DNA of 64,000 nt from Alicycliphilus denitrificans_A. GTDB taxonomy: Bacteria; Pseudomonadota; Gammaproteobacteria; Burkholderiales; Burkholderiaceae_C. Location of the stretch: assembly GCF_044792555.1 (NCBI RefSeq), contig NZ_CP126238.1, positions 868,001 to 932,000 on the forward strand, in the 5' to 3' direction. Made by a program: the position numbers and the translations under genes. The notes under the pieces were generated by a model, which ran no database searches, had not been told where the DNA came from, and saw only the letters and a list, made by a program, of their open reading frames with translations. Below, in pieces: positions 44,155 through 56,950 of the stretch (position 1 is the first letter of the stretch; the number at the start of each line of letters is the position of its first letter).

Positions 44155-45276
44155 ATGATGCAATCGTCCTATCAGACTACGGCTTGCGTGCCCATTGAGC
44201 TGCAAGAGCGTAGTTACGCTATCGACATCGGTGCGGATTTGCTGCACGGCATGGCTAGGCAGGCGGCCCTGCCAACGGGCACGGCTGCCTTGGTTGTTAC
44301 TAACGACACTATCCAACCGCTTTACGGCGCAGCACTGGTTGCCACGCTGCAGGAGCGTTACCCCGCCGTCCACACCGTGGTCCTCCCCGACGGCGAAGAG
44401 CACAAAACCTGGCAAACCCTGAACCTGATCTTCGACGCCCTGCTCACCCATGGCTGCGACCGCAAGACCGTGCTCTACGCCCTGGGCGGCGGCGTGATCG
44501 GCGACATGACCGGCTTTGCCGCCGCCTGCTACATGCGCGGCGTGCCCTTTGTGCAGGTGCCGACCACGCTGCTGGCGCAGGTGGACTCCAGCGTGGGCGG
44601 CAAGACGGCCATCAACCACCCGCTGGGCAAGAACATGATCGGCGCCTTCTACCAGCCGCGGCTGGTGGTGTGCGACCTGGCGACGCTGGACACGCTACCC
44701 GCGCGCGAGCTGGCCGCCGGGCTGGCCGAGGTCATCAAGTACGGGCCCATTGCCGACATGGAGTTGTTCGCCTGGCTGGAGCAGCACATGGACGCGCTGC
44801 TGGCGCGCGACCGGGCCGCGCTGGCCCATGCCGTCAAGCGCAGTTGCGAGATCAAGGCGGCGGTGGTGGGTGCCGACGAGCGCGAGGCCGGCCTGCGTGC
44901 CATCCTGAATTTCGGCCACACCTTCGGCCACGCCATCGAGGCCGGCATGGGTTACGGTGTGTGGCTGCATGGCGAGGGCGTGGCGGCGGGCATGGTGATG
45001 GCGGCCGAGCTCTCGCGCCGCCTGGGCCTGGTGGATGCGGCGTTTGTGGAGCGCCTAACGCGCCTGATCGCGCGCGCCGGCCTGCCCACGCGCGCGCCGG
45101 TGCTCGATGCGCAGGACAACGCGGGCCGCTACCTGGAGCTGATGCGCGTGGACAAGAAGGCCGAGGCTGGCGAGATCCGCTTCGTGCTGATCGACGGCCC
45201 GGGCCAGGCCGTCATGCGTGCGGCGCCCGATGCGCTGGTGCGCGGGGTCATAGATCAGTGCTGCGCAGTCGCGTGA
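44155..45276 (+). CDS. aroB: 3-dehydroquinate synthase
   Basis: Encodes 373 residues from the ATG at 44155, behind AAGG; a second ATG follows directly. Family segments are VLPDGEEHKTWQTL, YALGGGVIGDMTGFAAACYMRG, QVPTTLLAQVDSSVGGKTAINH (NAD and substrate site) and NFGHTFGHAIE (zinc ligands His). VDKKAEAGEIRFVL comes near the end. It makes 3-dehydroquinate from DAHP, the second shikimate step. The usual partner aroK is not next to it. The first 200 bp use AT-richer codons than the rest. A dispersed repeat copy starts at its stop codon. Confidence 0.97.
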   Translation: MMQSSYQTTACVPIELQERSYAIDIGADLLHGMARQAALPTGTAALVVTNDTIQPLYGAALVATLQERYPAVHTVVLPDGEEHKTWQTLNLIFDALLTHGCDRKTVLYALGGGVIGDMTGFAAACYMRGVPFVQVPTTLLAQVDSSVGGKTAINHPLGKNMIGAFYQPRLVVCDLATLDTLPARELAAGLAEVIKYGPIADMELFAWLEQHMDALLARDRAALAHAVKRSCEIKAAVVGADEREAGLRAILNFGHTFGHAIEAGMGYGVWLHGEGVAAGMVMAAELSRRLGLVDAAFVERLTRLIARAGLPTRAPVLDAQDNAGRYLELMRVDKKAEAGEIRFVLIDGPGQAVMRAAPDALVRGVIDQCCAVA

Positions 45277-45333
45277 AGCTATATTTACGCTAGCTGCTTT
45301 CGCTTGCTGGAAAAGCCTTGAAGGCCAATTTGA
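45275..45333 (-). repeat. Dispersed AGCTAT repeat, inverted copy between aroB and dgt
   Basis: AGCTATATTTACGCTAGCTG and CTTTCGCTTGCTGGAAAAGC follow in the inverted family order (AGCTAT, then CGCTT). It begins at the aroB stop codon and fills the gap up to the dgt start. Confidence 0.6.
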
Positions 45334-46502
45334 TGCTTGATACTGTGCTGGCCCCCTACGCCTGTGATCCGGCGCATAGCCGTGGCCGCCGCTGCTCCGA
45401 GCCGCCCGCGCCCACGCGCACCGAGTACCAGCGCGATCGCGACCGCATCGTGCATTCCACGGCCTTCCGGCGCCTGGTCTACAAGACCCAGGTGTTCCTG
45501 AACCACGAGGGTGACCTGTTTCGCACGCGGCTCACGCATTCGCTGGAGGTGGCGCAGCTGGGCCGCTCCATCGCGCGCTCGCTGCGCCTGAACGAGGACC
45601 TGGTCGAGGCCGTGTGCCTGGCTCATGACCTGGGGCACACGCCTTTCGGCCATGCGGGGCAGGATGCACTGAACGACTGCATGGCCGACTTCGGCGGCTT
45701 CGAGCACAACCTGCAAAGCCTGCGCGTGGTGGACCGGCTGGAGGAGCGCTACCCGCAGTACGACGGTATTAACCTGACATTCGAGACGCGCGAGGGCATC
45801 CTCAAACACTGTTCGCGGCGCAACGCCGAGTGGTTGCAGACGCGCGAGCCCGGCGGGGTGGGGCAACGCTTTCTGCTGGGGCATCAGCCCAGCCTGGAGG
45901 CGCAGCTGTGCAACCTGGCCGACGAGATCGCCTACAACGCGCACGACATCGACGACGGCGTGCGCTCCGGCCTCATCACCCTGGCGCAGCTGCGCGACGT
46001 GCCGTTGTTCGACCGCTACCGCGCCCAGGCCGAAGCCGAATATCCCCATTTGATGCAGCCCGCGTGCCGGCGCCGGCTGCTGGCCGAGGCCATACGCCGC
46101 ATGCTCAGCGACCAGGTCTACGACGTGATCGCCGCCACGCGTACCGCCCTGGCCGCGCATGCCCCAGCCGATGTCGATGCCGTGCGGCGGCTGCCCGCGC
46201 TGGTGGGCTTCTCGCCGGACATGTGCGCGCAGTCGCGGGAGCTCAAGCGCTTTCTGTTCCGGGCGCTGTATCGCCACCCCCAGGTGATGCAGACCACGGA
46301 CCGTGCGCGCCAGGTGGTGCGCGAGCTGTTTGCCATCTACCAGGCCGACCCGCGCGAGATGCCGTCCGCACAGGCTGGCCAGGCCCTGGAAGGAGACGCG
46401 CAGCAACATGCGCGCACCGTGGCCGACTTCATTGCCGGCATGACCGACCGGTACGCCGCGCGCGAGCACGAGCGCCTTACGGGCCAGCGCCTGCTGGGCT
46501 GA
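45333..46502 (+). CDS. dgt: Deoxyguanosinetriphosphate triphosphohydrolase-like protein
   Basis: Encodes 389 residues from the ATG at 45333; an in-frame TTG at 45318 lies in the repeat and is less likely. The HD-domain metal ligands are seen in FRTRLTHSLEVAQLGRSIAR (His), CLAHDLGHTPFGHAGQ (His-Asp) and LADEIAYNAHDIDDG (Asp). The protein should hydrolyse dGTP or other dNTPs to the nucleoside and triphosphate. The pilQ-(aroK)-aroB-dgt order is common in betaproteobacteria. The next gene starts 34 bp downstream. Confidence 0.93.
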   Translation: MLDTVLAPYACDPAHSRGRRCSEPPAPTRTEYQRDRDRIVHSTAFRRLVYKTQVFLNHEGDLFRTRLTHSLEVAQLGRSIARSLRLNEDLVEAVCLAHDLGHTPFGHAGQDALNDCMADFGGFEHNLQSLRVVDRLEERYPQYDGINLTFETREGILKHCSRRNAEWLQTREPGGVGQRFLLGHQPSLEAQLCNLADEIAYNAHDIDDGVRSGLITLAQLRDVPLFDRYRAQAEAEYPHLMQPACRRRLLAEAIRRMLSDQVYDVIAATRTALAAHAPADVDAVRRLPALVGFSPDMCAQSRELKRFLFRALYRHPQVMQTTDRARQVVRELFAIYQADPREMPSAQAGQALEGDAQQHARTVADFIAGMTDRYAAREHERLTGQRLLG

Positions 46503-46536
46503 TAATGCCTGCCCCTTCGATGAAACGAGCCGCAGC

Positions 46537-47169
46537 ATGACCACCGCCCCCACCCACGATCAGCCAAACCCCTCTGCCTGCGACGATGCGGTGGTGGTGC
46601 AGGACATGGTGCGCTGGCTCGAGCGCGCCGTCATCGGCCTGAACCTGTGCCCGTTTGCCAAGAGCGTGCACACCAAGGACCAGATCCACTATGCCGTGAG
46701 CCACGCCACCGACGCGCGCGCGTTGCTACAGGATTTGCAGCGCGAGCTGGAGGCGCTGGCCGAGGCTTCGCCCGAGAAGCGCGACACCACGCTGCTGATG
46801 GCGCCGCTGGCCATGCCGGACTTCCTGGACTTCAACGACTTCCTGGAGCTGGCCGACGAGCTCGTCGAGGCCATGGACCTGGCTGGCATCCTGCAGGTGG
46901 CGGCGTTCCACCCGCGCTTTCAGTTCGAGGGCACGCTGGCTGATGACGTGAGCAATGCCACCAACCGTGCGCCATACCCCGCGCTGCACCTGCTGCGCGA
47001 GGAGAGCATAGACCGCGCGGTCGAGGCCTTCCCCGAGGCCGAGGAAATCTTCGAGCGCAACATCGAGGTGCTGGAGCGCCTGGGAGCCCAGGGCTGGGCC
47101 GACCTGGACGTGGGGCCGCGCTGCCCCGTGGGGCATGGCGCCAAGGGCGACGACAAGGGCCAGGCGTGA
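46537..47169 (+). CDS. DUF1415-family protein
   Basis: Encodes 210 residues. It matches the uncharacterised DUF1415 family by the N-terminal VVRWLERAVIGLNLCPFA-type segment (here MVRWLERAVIGLNLCPFAK), ERDTTLL-like and DFLDFNDFLELADELVE segments, and FHPRFQFEGT. DVSNATNRAPYPALHLLREE then follows. A conserved cysteine sits in LCPFA. No enzymatic role is established. It is probably cytoplasmic and co-transcribed with dgt and the methyltransferase gene, whose GTG start overlaps its stop codon. Confidence 0.9.
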   Translation: MTTAPTHDQPNPSACDDAVVVQDMVRWLERAVIGLNLCPFAKSVHTKDQIHYAVSHATDARALLQDLQRELEALAEASPEKRDTTLLMAPLAMPDFLDFNDFLELADELVEAMDLAGILQVAAFHPRFQFEGTLADDVSNATNRAPYPALHLLREESIDRAVEAFPEAEEIFERNIEVLERLGAQGWADLDVGPRCPVGHGAKGDDKGQA

Positions 47170-48041
47170 GCCGCGCCCAGTCCAAGGCCGATGCCGCCCA
47201 GGCGGCCCAGGCGGCGGTATTGGCCGAACTGCGTCCCGGCCAGTCGATAGAACTGCTCAAGGAACTGCACATCCTCACGCGCGAGGGGCGGCTGAACCAG
47301 GACTCGCGGCGCAAGCTCAAGCAGGTCTACCACCTGTACCAGTTCATCGAGCCGCTGCTCGCCGAGCTGTCGCAGGACGGCCATGCACCGCTGCTGGCCG
47401 ACCACGGCGCCGGCAAGTCCTACCTGGGCTTCATCCTCTACGACCTGTTTTTCAAGCAGCTCGGGCGTGGCGAGATCTACGGCATCGAGTGGCGCGGCGA
47501 ACTGGTGCAGCGCTCGCGTGACCTGGCGCAGCGCCTGGGCTTCGAGCGCATGCGCTTCCTCGACATGTCCGTGGCCGACGCGGCGGGGGCGGCGCAATTG
47601 CCCGAGCGCTTCGACATCGTCACCGCGCTGCACGCCTGCGACACCGCCACCGACGACGCCATTGCCTTCGGCCTGCAGAAACACGCGCGCTTCATGGTGC
47701 TCGTGCCCTGCTGCCAGGCCGAGGTGGCGGCCTGCCTGCGCCAGACCAAGGCACTGAGCCTGGCGCGTACGCCGCTGGCCGAACTCTGGCGCCACCCGAT
47801 CCACACGCGCGAACTGGGCAGCCAGATCACCAACGTGCTGCGCTGCCTGCGCCTGGAGGCCTCGGGCTACCAGGTCACCGTGACCGAGCTGGTGGGCTGG
47901 GAGCACAGCCTGAAGAATGAACTGATCCTGGCGCGCTGGACGGGGCAGAAGAAGCGCAGCGCGCAGGAGCGGCTGGTGGCCATCCTGGAGGAGTTTGGTC
48001 TTGCCCAGGCGCTGGGAGGGCGGTTCGGACCGTTGAATTAA
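47166..48041 (+). CDS. SAM-dependent methyltransferase (Methyltransf_32-like)
   Basis: Encodes 291 residues from a GTG that overlaps the upstream stop codon. The Rossmann region shows LLADHGAGKSYLGFILYDLF (glycine-rich SAM loop), IYGIEWRGELVQRSRDLA (acidic ribose-binding residue) and FDIVTALHACDTATDDAIAF. The CCQ in VPCCQAEVAACL fits a family of proteins resembling eukaryotic METTL25-type methyltransferases. The substrate is unknown. The stop codon TAA is part of the left inverted repeat of the adjacent transposase unit, so the very C terminus may have been altered by that insertion. Confidence 0.85.
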   Translation: MSRAQSKADAAQAAQAAVLAELRPGQSIELLKELHILTREGRLNQDSRRKLKQVYHLYQFIEPLLAELSQDGHAPLLADHGAGKSYLGFILYDLFFKQLGRGEIYGIEWRGELVQRSRDLAQRLGFERMRFLDMSVADAAGAAQLPERFDIVTALHACDTATDDAIAFGLQKHARFMVLVPCCQAEVAACLRQTKALSLARTPLAELWRHPIHTRELGSQITNVLRCLRLEASGYQVTVTELVGWEHSLKNELILARWTGQKKRSAQERLVAILEEFGLAQALGGRFGPLN

Positions 48042-48066
48042 TTGGGGTCGGATTCCAATTAAAATC

Positions 48067-48090
48067 GAGCTCCTGTCCTGCCAGGAGCTC
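48067..48090 (+). promoter_or_regulatory. Perfect hairpin holding the transposase ribosome site
   Basis: GAGCTCCTG (48067-48075) and CAGGAGCTC (48082-48090) form a nine-base-pair stem around TCCTGC. The right arm contains the AGGAG ribosome site for the ATG at 48093, so folding of the message would hide it. This may keep transposase translation low, or the palindrome may be a recognition site for the protein. Confidence 0.7.
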
Positions 48091-48092
48091 CC

Positions 48093-48797
48093 ATGGCCCG
48101 TCTGCCCCGCCTCACTCTTGCGGGCTATCCGCACCACATCATCCAGCGCGGCAATAACCGCCAGGCCATCTTTGTCGACCGGCAGGACTTCGAGGCCATG
48201 CTGGCGCTGCTGGCCGAGAACGCGCAGAAGTTCGGCGTCGCCGTCCATGCCTATGTGCTCATGGACAACCATTTCCACCTGTTGGCCACACCCACCACGG
48301 CCGAGGCGCTGCCGCTGATGATGCAGGCCGTGGGCCGCAGCTATGTGCGCTATTTCAATGATCGCCACGGCCGCAGCGGCACGCTGTGGGAGGGGCGCTA
48401 CCGCTCCACGCTGATCGAGACCGATCGTTACCTGCTCGCCTGCATGGCCTACATCGACCTCAACCCGGTGCGCGCCGGCATGGTGGCGCAGGTGCTGGAC
48501 TGGCCCTGGTCCAGCCATGCCCATTACCTGGGCCAGCGCAGCGACAGGCTGGTCACGCCCCATGCGCTGTACTGGGCTCTGGGCAATACGCCGTTCGCGC
48601 GCGAGGCCGCCTATGCCGCGCTGGTGCAGGCCGGCATAAGCAGCGCCGAGCAGGCCGCGCTGACCGAGGCGACGCTGCGCGGCTGGGCGCTGGGCGACGC
48701 CGATTTTGTGGCAGAGCTGCAAAAGAAGTCGTCGCGCCGCGTGAGCAAGGCCAAGCCCGGACGGCCCGTCGTGGCGCCTGAAAATAACGACAAATAA
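48093..48797 (+). CDS. REP-associated tyrosine transposase (RAYT, Y1_Tnp domain)
   Basis: Encodes 234 residues. The IS200-like HUH nuclease fold is shown by the start RLTLAGYPHHIIQRGNNRQ, the metal-binding HFH in YVLMDNHFHLLATP, and SYVRYFNDRHGRSGTLWEGR. YRSTLIETDRYLLACMAYID and NPVRAGMVAQ, typical of the REP-associated subgroup, complete the domain. Such proteins cleave single-stranded DNA at palindromic repeats and are linked to spread of REP elements. A basic tail (KKSSRRVSKAKPGR) ends the protein. The frame is intact. It lies inside a unit with inverted flanks, upstream of gltB. Confidence 0.95.
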   Translation: MARLPRLTLAGYPHHIIQRGNNRQAIFVDRQDFEAMLALLAENAQKFGVAVHAYVLMDNHFHLLATPTTAEALPLMMQAVGRSYVRYFNDRHGRSGTLWEGRYRSTLIETDRYLLACMAYIDLNPVRAGMVAQVLDWPWSSHAHYLGQRSDRLVTPHALYWALGNTPFAREAAYAALVQAGISSAEQAALTEATLRGWALGDADFVAELQKKSSRRVSKAKPGRPVVAPENNDK

Positions 48798-48972
48798 GCC
48801 TGAAAGCATTGTACATAAATGGCATGATGCTCTCAAATTTAATGTGTCCCTAATTTAATTAAGATTCAATAGTATGGTAATAAATTAGAATCTGACCCCC
48901 ATTAATATGCTTGTCATGCATGGATTCATGCCTTATTCTGCGCATCCCTGCGAAATTTTGAGAAAGCGCGCG

Positions 48973-53700
<4,728 letters not shown>

Positions 53701-53708
53701 CGAACAGC

Positions 53709-53802
53709 TCCCTCCCCCTCTGGGGGAGGGCAGGGGTGGGGGCCAGCGACGCCAGCCTTGCCGGCCAGCCCCCATCCCCGCCTTCCCCCAGTGGGGGAAG
53801 GA
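53709..53802. repeat. GC-rich palindromic repeat between gltB and gltD
   Basis: Three inverted repeats in a row: CCTCCCCCTCTGGGGGAGG, then GGGGTGGGGGCCAG facing GGCCAGCCCCCATCCCC, then CCTTCCCCCAGTGGGGGAAG. The layout matches the copy at 10861-10961. Here it fills most of the 158-bp gltB-gltD gap, where the message could fold into three stable hairpins. Confidence 0.85.
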
Positions 53803-53858
53803 GTGAATACCCAGATACCCACGAGCAAAGACACGAACACGAGCTAAGGACCAGCACC

Positions 53859-55337
53859 ATGGGCAAGACCACCGGTTTCATGGAATACGAGCGCATCGAG
53901 GAGGGCTACCCGGCTCCGGCAGAGCGCGTCAAGCACTACAAGGAATTCGTCATCGGCCTGACGGGCGAGCAGGCCAAGATCCAGGCCGCACGCTGCATGG
54001 ACTGCGGCACGCCGTTCTGCAACCACGGCTGCCCGGTGAACAACATCATTCCGGACTTCAACGACCTCGTGTACCACCAGGACTGGAAGAGCGCGAGCGC
54101 GGTGCTGCACAGCACCAACAACTTCCCCGAGTTCACCGGCCGCATCTGCCCCGCGCCCTGCGAGGCCGCCTGCACGCTCAACATCAACGACGATGCCGTG
54201 GGCATCAAGAGCATCGAGCACGCCATCGTCGACCGCGCCTGGGCCGAGGGCTGGCTGCCGCCCCAGCTCCCTAAGCACAAGACGGGCAAGAAGGTGGCCG
54301 TCGTCGGCAGCGGCCCGGCGGGCCTGGCGGCGGCGCAGCAACTGGCGCGCGTGGGCCACGCCGTGACGGTGTTCGAGAAGAACGACCGCGTGGGCGGCCT
54401 GCTGCGCTACGGCATCCCCGACTTCAAGCTCGACAAGGGCCATATCGACCAGCGCGTGGCGCAGCTCGTGGCCGAGGGCGTGGTGTTTCGCACCGGCGTG
54501 TTCGTCGGCAGCGAGAAGGACGGCCTGGGCAAGGATGCCAAGGTCACCAACTGGGCCAAGGAAACCGTCACCCCGGCGCAGCTGCAGAAGGACTTCGACG
54601 CCATCGTGCTCACCGGTGGCGCCGAAGCCTCGCGCGACCTGCCCGTGCCCGGGCGCGACCTGGCCGGCATCCACTTCGCCATGGAGTTTCTGCCGCAGCA
54701 GAACAAGGTCAATGCCGGCGACAAGCTCAAGGGCCAGATCCGGGCCGATGGCAAGCATGTCATCGTCATCGGCGGCGGCGACACCGGCAGCGACTGCGTG
54801 GGCACCAGCAACCGCCACGGCGCGGCCAGCGTGACGCAGTTCGAAGTGATGCCCATGCCGCCCCTGGCCGAGGACAAGCCCCTGGTCTGGCCCTACTGGC
54901 CGATCAAGCTGCGCACCAGTTCCAGCCACGACGAGGGTTGCCAGCGCGAATTCGCCATCGCCACCAAGGAATTCATCGGCAAGGGCGGCAAGGTCACGGG
55001 CCTGAAAACCGTGCAGGTGGAGTTCAAGGACGGCAGGTTCGTCGAGATCCCCGGCACCGAGAAGGAATACAAGGCCGACCTGGTGCTGCTGGCCATGGGT
55101 TTCGTCAGCCCCGTGGCCGCCGTGCTCGATGCCTTCGGCGTGGGCAAGGACGCCCGCGGCAACGCCCGCGCCAGTACCGACTTCACGGGCGGCTACGCCA
55201 CGAATGCGCCCAAGGTGTTTGCCGCCGGCGACATGCGCCGGGGTCAGAGCCTGGTGGTCTGGGCCATCCGCGAGGGACGCCAGGCGGCGCGCGCGGTGGA
55301 TGAGTTCCTGATGGGCGCCAGCGACCTGCCACGTTGA
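53859..55337 (+). CDS. gltD: Glutamate synthase small subunit
   Basis: Encodes 492 residues from the ATG at 53859 (MGKTTGFMEYER), behind AAGGA. The N-terminal iron-sulphur cysteines are in CMDCGTPFCNHGCPVNN and CPAPCEAACTL. An FAD-binding VAVVGSGPAGLAAAQQLA and an NADPH-binding VIVIGGGDTGSDCVGTSNRH follow, with a closing AAGDMRRGQSLVVWAIREGR. It oxidises NADPH and passes electrons to GltB. It is separated from gltB by a palindromic repeat that could tune the ratio of the two subunits. No plus-strand terminator is evident after it. Confidence 0.98.
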   Translation: MGKTTGFMEYERIEEGYPAPAERVKHYKEFVIGLTGEQAKIQAARCMDCGTPFCNHGCPVNNIIPDFNDLVYHQDWKSASAVLHSTNNFPEFTGRICPAPCEAACTLNINDDAVGIKSIEHAIVDRAWAEGWLPPQLPKHKTGKKVAVVGSGPAGLAAAQQLARVGHAVTVFEKNDRVGGLLRYGIPDFKLDKGHIDQRVAQLVAEGVVFRTGVFVGSEKDGLGKDAKVTNWAKETVTPAQLQKDFDAIVLTGGAEASRDLPVPGRDLAGIHFAMEFLPQQNKVNAGDKLKGQIRADGKHVIVIGGGDTGSDCVGTSNRHGAASVTQFEVMPMPPLAEDKPLVWPYWPIKLRTSSSHDEGCQREFAIATKEFIGKGGKVTGLKTVQVEFKDGRFVEIPGTEKEYKADLVLLAMGFVSPVAAVLDAFGVGKDARGNARASTDFTGGYATNAPKVFAAGDMRRGQSLVVWAIREGRQAARAVDEFLMGASDLPR

Positions 55338-55364
55338 TAAAAAAAGGCCTGCAGGCCTTGTTTA
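55337..55364 (-). terminator. Terminator for mmsA (minus strand)
   Basis: The perfect palindrome AAGGCCTGCAGGCCTT is followed on the minus strand by a run of T (plus-strand AAAAAAA just after the gltD stop codon). It lies downstream of mmsA on that strand. On the plus strand the T tract is missing, so it is one-directional. Confidence 0.7.
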
Positions 55365-55412
55365 GAAAGCGCTGATAGCTATGTTTTCAATAGCTTCCAG
55401 CGCTTTCTTCTT
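55364..55412. repeat. Dispersed AGCTAT repeat, hairpin copy between gltD and mmsA
   Basis: AGAAAGCGCTGATAGCTATG and CAATAGCTTCCAGCGCTTTC form a near-perfect inverted repeat of about 19 bp per arm around GTTTTC. It contains both family words (AAGCG and AGCTAT) in mirrored pairs, as if two units met head to head. It would fold in the mmsA 3' untranslated region. Confidence 0.75.
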
Positions 55413-55429
55413 GGCTCGATGCCGCGGCC

Positions 55430-56935
55430 TTACTTCATCGTGATGGTCGTGTTCACGCCATCACTGGCGCTGCCGTGGTCTTCATACCAGCGTGCGGTCA
55501 CGGTCTTGGTCTGGGTCCAGAACTGCACCGCCTGCTTGCCGTTGGGGCCCAGGTCGCCCAGCTTGGAACCGCGCGAGCCGGTGAAGCTGAAGTAGGCCAC
55601 GGGCACGGGAATCGGCACGTTGATGCCCACCTGGCCCACGTTGATGTCGTGCTGGTACTTGCGCGCCGCCCAGCCGCTGCTGGTGAAGATGGAGGTGCCG
55701 TTGCCGTTGGGGTTGCGGTTGATGAAGGCAATGGCGTCCTCCAGCGTGTCCACGCAGACCACGTTGAGCACCGGGCCGAAGATCTCCTGGCTGTAGATGT
55801 CCATGGCCTCGGTCACGTCGGCAAACACCGTGGGGCCGACGAAGTTGCCTTTTTCATAGCCCGGCACCACGCAGTTGCGGCCGTCCAGCAGCAGCTTCGC
55901 TCCTTGGGCCACGCCGGAGTCGATCAGGCCCAGCACGCGCTCCTTGGCGCGCGGGTTGACCAGGGGGCCCAGGTCGGCGCTGCGGTCGGTGCCAGGGCCT
56001 ACCTTCATGGCCTGGGACTTGGCCACCAGATCGGGCAGCCAGTCGCGCGCGGCACCCACGAACACGGCCACCGAGTTGGCCATGCAGCGCTGGCCTGCGG
56101 CGCCAAAGGCCGAGCCCAGCAGGTTGTTCAGCGCATGCTCCTTGGGCGCGTCGGGCATGACCACGCAGTGGTTCTTGGCGCCCATCATGGACTGCACGCG
56201 CTTGCCGGCCTCGCTGGCGCGGCGGTAGATATGCGTGCCCACATGGGTGGAGCCGATGAACGACAGCGCCTTGATGTCCGGGTGATCGCAGAGCATGTCG
56301 GCCACCTCGGGGCCGCCGTGGATCACGTTGAGCACGCCGGGTGGCACCCCCGCCTCGTGCGCCAGCTCCACCAGGCGCATGGTGGAGCTGGGGTCCTGCT
56401 CGGAGGGCTTGAGCACGAAGGTGTTGCCGCAGGCAATGGCCATGGGGAACATGAAGCAGGGCAGCATCACCGGGAAGTTGAAGGCCGTGATGCCCGCGCC
56501 CACGCCCAGGGGCTGCAGCAGGTTGTACACGTCCACGCCGGTGGCGGCGTTCTCGGCGATCTCGCCGAGCTGCAGCGTGGTGATGGAGCAGGCATGCTCC
56601 ACCACCTCCAGGCCGCGCCCGACCTCGCCCTCGGCATCGGGCAGGGTTTTGCCATGCTCGCGCGTGATGAGCTGGGCCAGCTCGGCCTGGTGCTCGCGGA
56701 TCAGCTGCTGCAGCTTCAGCATGATGCGCATGCGCGCCGACAGCGAGGTGCTGCGCCAGGTCTGGAAGGCCTCCTGCGCGTTGGCGACCGCCAGCTCCAC
56801 CTCTTCGCGCGTGGCAAAGGGAACGCGCGCCACGACCTCCTGCGTGGCGGGGTTGGTGACGTCGCGCCACTGGCTGGTCTTGGACGGATAGGGCTTGCCG
56901 GCGATGAAGTGGTGGATGGTGGTGGGGGTGGTCAT
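55430..56935 (-). CDS. mmsA: CoA-acylating methylmalonate-semialdehyde dehydrogenase
   Basis: Encodes 501 residues of the aldehyde dehydrogenase superfamily. The MmsA type is indicated by FIAGKPYPSKTSQWRDVTNP, PLGVGAGITAFNFPVMLPCF, FIGSTHVGTHIYRRASEAG and GAKNHCVVMPDA. The catalytic cysteine is in FGAAGQRCMANS. It oxidises methylmalonate or malonate semialdehyde to propionyl- or acetyl-CoA in valine, inositol or beta-alanine breakdown. It lies 15 bp downstream of a branched-chain-type binding protein gene. Both run opposite a LysR regulator that probably controls them. Confidence 0.95.
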   Translation of the reverse strand: MTTPTTIHHFIAGKPYPSKTSQWRDVTNPATQEVVARVPFATREEVELAVANAQEAFQTWRSTSLSARMRIMLKLQQLIREHQAELAQLITREHGKTLPDAEGEVGRGLEVVEHACSITTLQLGEIAENAATGVDVYNLLQPLGVGAGITAFNFPVMLPCFMFPMAIACGNTFVLKPSEQDPSSTMRLVELAHEAGVPPGVLNVIHGGPEVADMLCDHPDIKALSFIGSTHVGTHIYRRASEAGKRVQSMMGAKNHCVVMPDAPKEHALNNLLGSAFGAAGQRCMANSVAVFVGAARDWLPDLVAKSQAMKVGPGTDRSADLGPLVNPRAKERVLGLIDSGVAQGAKLLLDGRNCVVPGYEKGNFVGPTVFADVTEAMDIYSQEIFGPVLNVVCVDTLEDAIAFINRNPNGNGTSIFTSSGWAARKYQHDINVGQVGINVPIPVPVAYFSFTGSRGSKLGDLGPNGKQAVQFWTQTKTVTARWYEDHGSASDGVNTTITMK

Positions 56936-56950
56936 GGAGTGCTCCTGGAC

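Larger units (their letters stand above)
48038..48905 (+). mobile_element. RAYT transposase unit with inverted flanks
   Basis: An 868-bp unit holding one transposase gene. The left flank (48038-48061) reads TTAATTGGGGTCGGATTCC then AATTA. The reverse complement of the right flank (48881-48905) reads TTAATGGGGGTCAGATTCT then AATTTA, so the two are imperfect inverted repeats of about 24 bp. The non-coding right part is AT-rich against a GC-rich genome. The left end includes the stop codon of the methyltransferase gene and the right end lies 67 bp before gltB. Ends are inferred from the inverted match. Confidence 0.75.
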
